Shown here piece after piece: positions 7,420 through 10,627 of a DNA stretch of 10,627 nucleotides; the stretch's first letter is position 1; the number at the start of each line of letters is the position of its first letter. The notes beneath the pieces were generated by a model that saw nothing but the letters and a program-made list of their open reading frames with translations, searched no databases and was not told the DNA's origin. The stretch covers positions 1 to 10,627 of the forward strand of contig RKRX01000045.1 in assembly GCA_007571185.1 (NCBI GenBank), in the 5' to 3' direction. The position numbers and the translations under genes were made by a program. Source of the DNA: Oceanicaulis sp. (lineage in GTDB: Bacteria; Pseudomonadota; Alphaproteobacteria; Caulobacterales; Maricaulaceae).

Positions 7420-7464
7420 GCATGACCCTGGGGGAACAGGATGAATCTCTTACGGAGCAAAACA

Positions 7465-7664
7465 ATGAGTAAAGACATTGACACCTCGGCGCTAGTCAAA
7501 GCGATTGCAGCTCTGCCCTTCTGTCTATCCCCGCGCACATGATGTACACCGACAGGCGTGAGAGGAAGAAGCACTATGGCTGGGAGATTCTGTACCAAAC
7601 GATTACTGATCGTATAAGGGCCGAGCAAAGCTTGCTACACGACACCTCACCACCCTTCAACTGA
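7465..7664 (+). pseudogene. Small hypothetical gene, probably frameshifted
   Basis: The ATG at 7465 has GGAG seven bases upstream and starts MSKDIDTSALVKAIAALP, after which the frame closes at 7540. A second frame covering 7524-7664 continues with protein-like sequence (SIPAHMMYTDRRERKKHYGW, then EILYQTITDRIRAEQ) and has no Shine-Dalgarno of its own. Joining them by a small indel near 7515-7523 gives one protein of about 65 residues, charged, probably helical and soluble. It lies 45 bases downstream of the small membrane protein gene and may have formed an operon with it. The function is unknown. Alternatively the first 25-residue peptide and the second frame are unrelated. Confidence 0.45.
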
Positions 7665-7866
7665 TCCAAACCTTCCAGAGTTCAGGGGTTTTGGCATAGC
7701 CAGCGAGACATCTTCGGATGACGCGCAGCCCAGCTTTGAAGAGCGAGCATAAGAACCTTTGGGCTTGGACCCGCAATTCTTTCATGAGCCGCACCGACGC
7801 CTCACAACGGTCGTCATATTGGGACGCGGCCTCCGACATCCACGCCGCCGCCAAGGCAACCCCCAA
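7657..7866 (-). CDS. Unassigned small reading frame
   Basis: A 69-codon frame is open on the minus strand. Two starts are possible: TTG at 7866, with GGGAG five bases upstream, or ATG at 7839, with no clear Shine-Dalgarno. The shorter form starts MSEAASQYDDRCEASVRL and continues as a basic, probably helical protein ending AKTPELWKVWIS. From the TTG, a hydrophobic N-terminus (ALAAAW) precedes this. It lies downstream of the small membrane protein gene at 7947-8120 in the same direction. No family was recognised. A 58-codon frame on the plus strand covers much of the same DNA, so the coding strand is not certain. Confidence 0.3.
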   Translation of the reverse strand: MGVALAAAWMSEAASQYDDRCEASVRLMKELRVQAQRFLCSLFKAGLRVIRRCLAGYAKTPELWKVWIS

Positions 7867-7910
7867 CAGGGCTCCCAGCGGTGAGCTTGCCTAGAATGCA
7901 GGATCTCAAA

Positions 7911-7926
7911 CCGGGGAGGAAGTCAA
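7911..7926 (+). other. Sequence resembling an IS200/IS605-type right end
   Basis: CCGGGGAGGAAGTCAA resembles the GGGGAGGAAGTCAA-type sequence commonly found at the right end, downstream of tnpB, in IS200/IS605-group elements. The usual complementary half of the hairpin (CCCCGG...) is absent just upstream, and no TnpB zinc-finger or RuvC motif was found in the frames before it. It may be a small relic or coincidence. Confidence 0.2.
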
Positions 7927-7946
7927 ATCTATCAACATCCTAGTCA

Positions 7947-8120
7947 TTAACCCCTGTTTGCAAATGGGTCATACTTAAACGTGTTGGCGACGAAAATTAC
8001 AATAATCCAGAATGCCGCCCAAAAAGGGCTCAACCAAGCAATGATAGCCCAAAACAGGAAAAAAAAGAACACCCCACACGCTAATATGCTAAATAAATCA
8101 CGGGAGTTGATGGGTTTCAT
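7947..8120 (-). CDS. Small Trp-rich membrane protein, copy B
   Basis: This 57-residue protein is a diverged, inverted copy of the one at 7258-7419. It has a strong Shine-Dalgarno (AGGAG, seven bases before the ATG), an intact frame and a TAA stop. The core reads FFFLFWAIIAWLSPFWAAFW followed by IIVIFVANTFK, against FMFWALIAWLSPVWAAFWIV in copy A; substitutions are mostly conservative (I/L/V/F). The N-terminus (MKPINSRDL) and C-terminus (YDPFANRG) are unlike copy A, so the conserved part is the double hydrophobic segment with the Ser-Pro turn. A run of eight A/T bases inside the coding part makes it prone to slippage. The conserved protein and good start support a real gene; its function is unknown. 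Confidence 0.75.
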   Translation of the reverse strand: MKPINSRDLFSILACGVFFFFLFWAIIAWLSPFWAAFWIIVIFVANTFKYDPFANRG

Positions 8121-8165
8121 GAGCTTTCTCCTGCTTCTCTCTCTTCATTAAGCCGCTGTGATAAC

Positions 8166-8247
8166 AATTTCACGGTACACGTCTCTGTTGCCACGAGAGG
8201 CGAGAAGGATTCACATTGAAGAGACTTTTGCAGAAAGGATCTTCAAA
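8166..8247 (+). repeat. Leader of the IS4 remnant sharing blocks with the large inverted repeat
   Basis: ATTTCACGGTACACG (8167-8181) matches the left edge of the inverted repeat (6537-6552, one extra C there). CACGAGAGG (8192-8200), followed by (C/T)GA(G/A)AA and then TTCACA and TTGA blocks, matches the inner edge of the right arm at 6743-6772. The blocks occur in the same order and orientation. This looks like an internally deleted or diverged relative of the same repeat, or like the end of an insertion sequence shared by both places. The left boundary of the IS4 element is probably within 8166-8192. Confidence 0.45.
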
Positions 8248-8866
8248 ATGGTCGTACACCTTCTCGCCCCTGTGATAGCCACCCTAAGGCCCTATATTGC
8301 CCTGAGCAAGACCCGCCTGGAGACTTTGGGAGTCATGCTCGCGGGTTTGGCCAATGCCCGGACCGTGAACCTCACCCATTTGGCAAGCCCGTTTCCCGGC
8401 AAGGCGCACCACAGTTCCAACTCTCGACGTTTACACCGTTTTTTCAGCGTCTGCTGGTTTGATGAGAAAGCGATTGCCGGGTTGATTGTACGCCTGCTCA
8501 ACCTCAGCCGATCAAGGTTTCTGGCACTGGACAGGACCAACTGGAAACTGGGTCGGACAGACATCCATGTTTTGGTTCTGGCCATTATCACCCCTCGTTT
8601 CAAAGTCCCCATCTGTGGATTCTCCTCAAACATCGCGGCAATAGCTCGACATCACAGCGTATCAATTTGCTCGAACGTTATATCGAAGTATTCGAATTAT
8701 CTTCGATTAAGGCGCTGCTTGCTGACCGAGAGTTTATTTGTCATAAATAGATAGAGTTCCTCGTGATCAACGATATTCCATTCACCATTCGCTTGCGTGA
8801 AGATATGTATATTGAGATCAAACAAGGACAACAGTCTCAACTTCGATCGCTTTTAGGCAAAAAACG
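8248..8866 (+). pseudogene. IS4-family transposase, decayed and 3'-truncated
   Basis: From the ATG at 8248 (AAAGGA eight bases upstream) the first 122 codons read as an IS4-type DDE transposase: RRLHRFF, then LALDRTNWKLGRTDIHVLVLA with the first catalytic Asp at residue 95. At 8613-8615 a one-base deletion shifts the frame; resuming at 8616 gives WILLKHRGNSSTSQRINLLE and later ALLADREFI with the second Asp. A nonsense codon (TAG, 8748-8750) replaces the Trp expected in HKWIEFL. Similarity continues to about SQLRSLLG (near 8860) and then stops, so the third catalytic acid (Glu) and the right end of the element are missing. Three independent lesions make it inactive. It abuts the truncated restriction gene on the opposite strand. 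Confidence 0.88.
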
Positions 8867-9024
8867 CCACCTCGCTTGCTGCATGTTGGCAAACTTCGTT
8901 GGAACGGGCATGGCGGGGTCGGATTAAGTTTCAGGGCGCAACGCGCCAAACTCTGCCGTTCGGCCACAGACAGATGCTCGAACGGACGCCCGAACCACTC
9001 GGCGATGGCGTATCGGGTGCTCAT
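8851..9024 (-). pseudogene. N-terminal fragment resembling NotI-family restriction endonuclease
   Basis: The frame starts at an ATG overlapping the stop of the adenine methyltransferase gene (ATGA), so the two were one operon. The first 56 residues start STRYAIAEWFGRPF and include PCPFQ and CSKRGG. This resembles the N-terminus of NotI-type enzymes, which have IAEFFG, then CPF, then further Cys residues around a GV segment that form a structural metal site; here Cys at 29, 39, 48 and 56 are candidates. After about base 8866 the sequence changes to antisense IS4 transposase, and the frame stops at 8818-8820. A full NotI-type enzyme is over 300 residues, so the catalytic domain is gone. The assignment rests on remembered motif similarity and coupling to a methyltransferase. 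Confidence 0.6.
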
Positions 9025-9908
9025 GCGAACAACGGTTCCGAAGTGATGACCAGTTCGACAAGCTGGTTGTGGTGACCATTCTTCATGGACAGGACTGCTG
9101 CGCTGAAACCGTGTCGGCGTACCAATTCAATAATCTTCGGGGCGGCATCATAGGTCATCAGGAAATTTGAATCGTGATCCGCCAACATACCGAACAGCGC
9201 AGCGTGATCTATGCTGGAATGCTCGTAAAGACGCGATCCGGCCCTCTTGCCCCCTGCCGCCGTGTATGGAGGATCAAGGAATATCGCTGCATCACGGCCC
9301 CATCCACGCAACACAATGGGCAAAAGTTTCATGCCGTCGCCTTCCACAAACGAGAGGCGATCAGAATGTTCCTGAATGGCGGCAAGCCGCTTTGCCAGAG
9401 TTTCGGGATACCAGCGTGACCGAAGGCCTTTGCCGTTTTCACCGGACTTGCTGAACGATGCCCCGCGCGCCAAAACGCCGCCACGATGCGTCCTGTTCAG
9501 AACTAACGTTTTGAAACCGTGTTCGGCAACACTTTTGGGAGGCTCCTGTGTTATTTTCTGCAGGCTTTCGATGGTTGGGTCGAATTGGCCTATCCATTCC
9601 CGGAGCGTGGCCCCGCTTTCCAGCGCCGAACGCCAGAATGCAGCAACATCCCTGTCAATTTCGACCATCACTGCTGACCGCACCAAGTTCTCCATCACGG
9701 CTGTCAGCGAGACGATTGCGCCACCTGCGAACGGCTCAATCAAAATTTCGGGCCCGGTGTGCCGCAGCCATTCGCGAATATGTGGAATCAGCCACGTTTT
9801 GCCCCCAGGATAACGAAGCGGACTTCGTTGCGGCACTGTGGCGACGTTGACCACAGGAACGCGAGAGACCGGGAAGTCCACTGCGACAGTAGCGGCTTGG
9901 GCCGTCAT
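9021..9908 (-). CDS. Dam-like (D12 class) DNA adenine N6-methyltransferase
   Basis: This 295-residue S-adenosylmethionine-dependent enzyme methylates adenine N6 in a specific DNA sequence. The start at 9908 is fixed by GGAG seven bases upstream; reading further upstream only gives a shadow of rsmA. Motifs in D12 order are LRYPGGKTWLIPHI (residues 31-44), EPFAGGA (58-64, cofactor binding) and LDPPY (211-215, catalytic motif IV). NRTHRGG near 138-144 lies where Dam-type enzymes have NRxxxNG-like sequence. Its stop overlaps the start of the NotI-like fragment, so it was the modification half of a restriction-modification pair and now appears to be orphaned. All motifs are intact, so it could still methylate the genome. 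The target sequence cannot be read from the protein. Confidence 0.9.
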   Translation of the reverse strand: MTAQAATVAVDFPVSRVPVVNVATVPQRSPLRYPGGKTWLIPHIREWLRHTGPEILIEPFAGGAIVSLTAVMENLVRSAVMVEIDRDVAAFWRSALESGATLREWIGQFDPTIESLQKITQEPPKSVAEHGFKTLVLNRTHRGGVLARGASFSKSGENGKGLRSRWYPETLAKRLAAIQEHSDRLSFVEGDGMKLLPIVLRGWGRDAAIFLDPPYTAAGGKRAGSRLYEHSSIDHAALFGMLADHDSNFLMTYDAAPKIIELVRRHGFSAAVLSMKNGHHNQLVELVITSEPLFA

Positions 9909-10071
9909 AATCTCGCTCCAGGCGTCAAGCCTTCGTCTGTGGCGGAAGGTTTTCGTAATGATTAAACCCGCCTGATCGGCGCGACTTGGTGGAACTTGTA
10001 CAGCATCGATGATAAAGTCAACCTGTGGCGCGCACCATCCAGACTTGCGGAGTCCGTTATCGCTACAAAGC
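9909..10071 (-). promoter_or_regulatory. rsmA-methyltransferase intergenic region
   Basis: These 163 bases separate the rsmA stop from the methyltransferase start, both on the minus strand. A TTGACT box lies near 10013-10018 (minus strand), but no convincing -10 box follows at the normal distance. No strong terminator hairpin with a T-run was seen. The long gap suggests that the methyltransferase has its own promoter and was inserted downstream of rsmA. Confidence 0.25.
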
Positions 10072-10627
10072 TCACTGAGCATAGCGACAACTGGCGACCC
10101 GCCATGCCTCAGCCAGGCGGAAGAAGCCATCTGGAGAGATGGTCTCAGCACGAGCGCCGGGGTCGAGATTGGCGCTGTGTAACAGCGCTTCGCTGTCGCA
10201 CTGAACCCGACTGGCCGCTGCTCTCAGTGATTGACGCAGGATTTTCCGGCGCTGACCAAAGGCGCTTCTGGTCACAGTGGACAACGCCTTTAGGTCGGAA
10301 AAACGCTTTGCTTCGGGCAGGGGCTCCAGCACCACCACGGCGCTATCGACCCCGGGCGGCGGCGTGAACGCGCGCGCAGGCACCGTGAAGCCATAGCGTG
10401 CGTGCGCTATGGCGGCGGTCAGGATTGTCAGAGAACCATAGGCTTTCTCACCGGTTCGGGCGACCACGCGCGCGGCGACCTCTCTTTGAAACATCAGCAC
10501 CAGCCGCGTCCACCAGGGCGGGGCGGTTTGCAGCCATTTGATCAGAAGCGCCGTGCCCACGTTGTAAGGAAGATTGGAGGCCAACATTCGCGCACCTTTA
10601 TAGGGCAGCGCGGCTTCGTCCACTTTC
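10072..10627 (-). CDS. rsmA: 16S rRNA A1518/A1519 dimethyltransferase RsmA (KsgA), 3' part
   Basis: RsmA dimethylates two adjacent adenines in helix 45 of 16S rRNA late in small-subunit assembly. The gene runs off the window end; its last 184 sense codons are visible. The catalytic motif IV is present as ASNLPYNVGT (NLPY), followed by LMFQREVAARV and by KAYGSLTI. The C-terminal domain has the family's FTPPPGVDSAVV and AFGQRRKILRQSLR segments. It ends near the usual position after FFRLAEAWR, with a slightly unusual Cys/Tyr-containing tail (VASCRYAQ). It is the first core gene after the accessory region and marks its right boundary. The identity is clear; only the N-terminal cofactor-binding part is outside the window. 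Confidence 0.96.
   Translation of the reverse strand, partial: KVDEAALPYKGARMLASNLPYNVGTALLIKWLQTAPPWWTRLVLMFQREVAARVVARTGEKAYGSLTILTAAIAHARYGFTVPARAFTPPPGVDSAVVVLEPLPEAKRFSDLKALSTVTRSAFGQRRKILRQSLRAAASRVQCDSEALLHSANLDPGARAETISPDGFFRLAEAWRVASCRYAQ

Noticed and set aside
7720..7895. Plus-strand 58-codon frame (MTRSPALKSEHKNLW...) as a TnpB C-terminus
   Set aside because: It lacks the CxxC zinc-finger pairs and the conserved RuvC Asp context, and it competes with a minus-strand frame of similar quality.
9909..10151. Extending the adenine methyltransferase upstream to give a 376-residue protein
   Set aside because: The extra 81 codons overlap the rsmA 3' end in another frame, and the internal ATG at 9908 has a strong Shine-Dalgarno just before the conserved region.

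Overview
The window looks like a chromosomal segment of an alphaproteobacterium. A cytochrome c maturation gene pair (ccmF, ccmH) followed by a Do-type periplasmic protease and glnE is an order known from rhizobia (cycK-cycL-degP with glnE nearby). The protein style suggests a marine Maricaulales/Hyphomonadales-like lineage, but that placement is a guess.

Bases 1-6370 (+ strand) are ordinary core genes: the 3' part of ccmF, ccmH overlapping it by four bases, a 246-base gap with possible regulatory sequence, a complete degP-like protease gene with a signal peptide, and a complete glnE. ccmF and ccmH act in haem attachment to periplasmic c-type cytochromes. The protease provides periplasmic quality control. 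GlnE adjusts glutamine synthetase activity to nitrogen status.

Bases 6371-9908 are an accessory, heavily rearranged stretch between two core blocks. In order it holds: a very short reading frame starting on the glnE stop codon; an HNH-nuclease remnant; a large inverted repeat (arms of about 105 bases around a 97-base centre) whose arms each end outward in a Shine-Dalgarno sequence and ATG; a 5' fragment of trpS; a 53-residue Trp-rich membrane protein gene; a small frameshifted gene; an unassigned reading frame on the other strand; a second, diverged copy of the membrane protein gene in inverted orientation (57 residues); a decayed IS4-family transposase gene; and, on the minus strand, a Dam-like adenine methyltransferase gene translationally coupled to a truncated gene resembling the N-terminus of NotI-family restriction enzymes. 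The IS4 remnant abuts this truncated gene.

Bases 10072-10627 (- strand) are the 3' part of rsmA (ksgA), a core 16S rRNA dimethyltransferase gene.

The main biological story is a restriction-modification pair reduced to its methyltransferase, in a region that has collected gene fragments and small repeats. The two least explained elements are the inverted-repeat block at 6541-6846 and the paired small membrane proteins at 7258-7419 and 7947-8120. No tRNA, rRNA or CRISPR array was seen.
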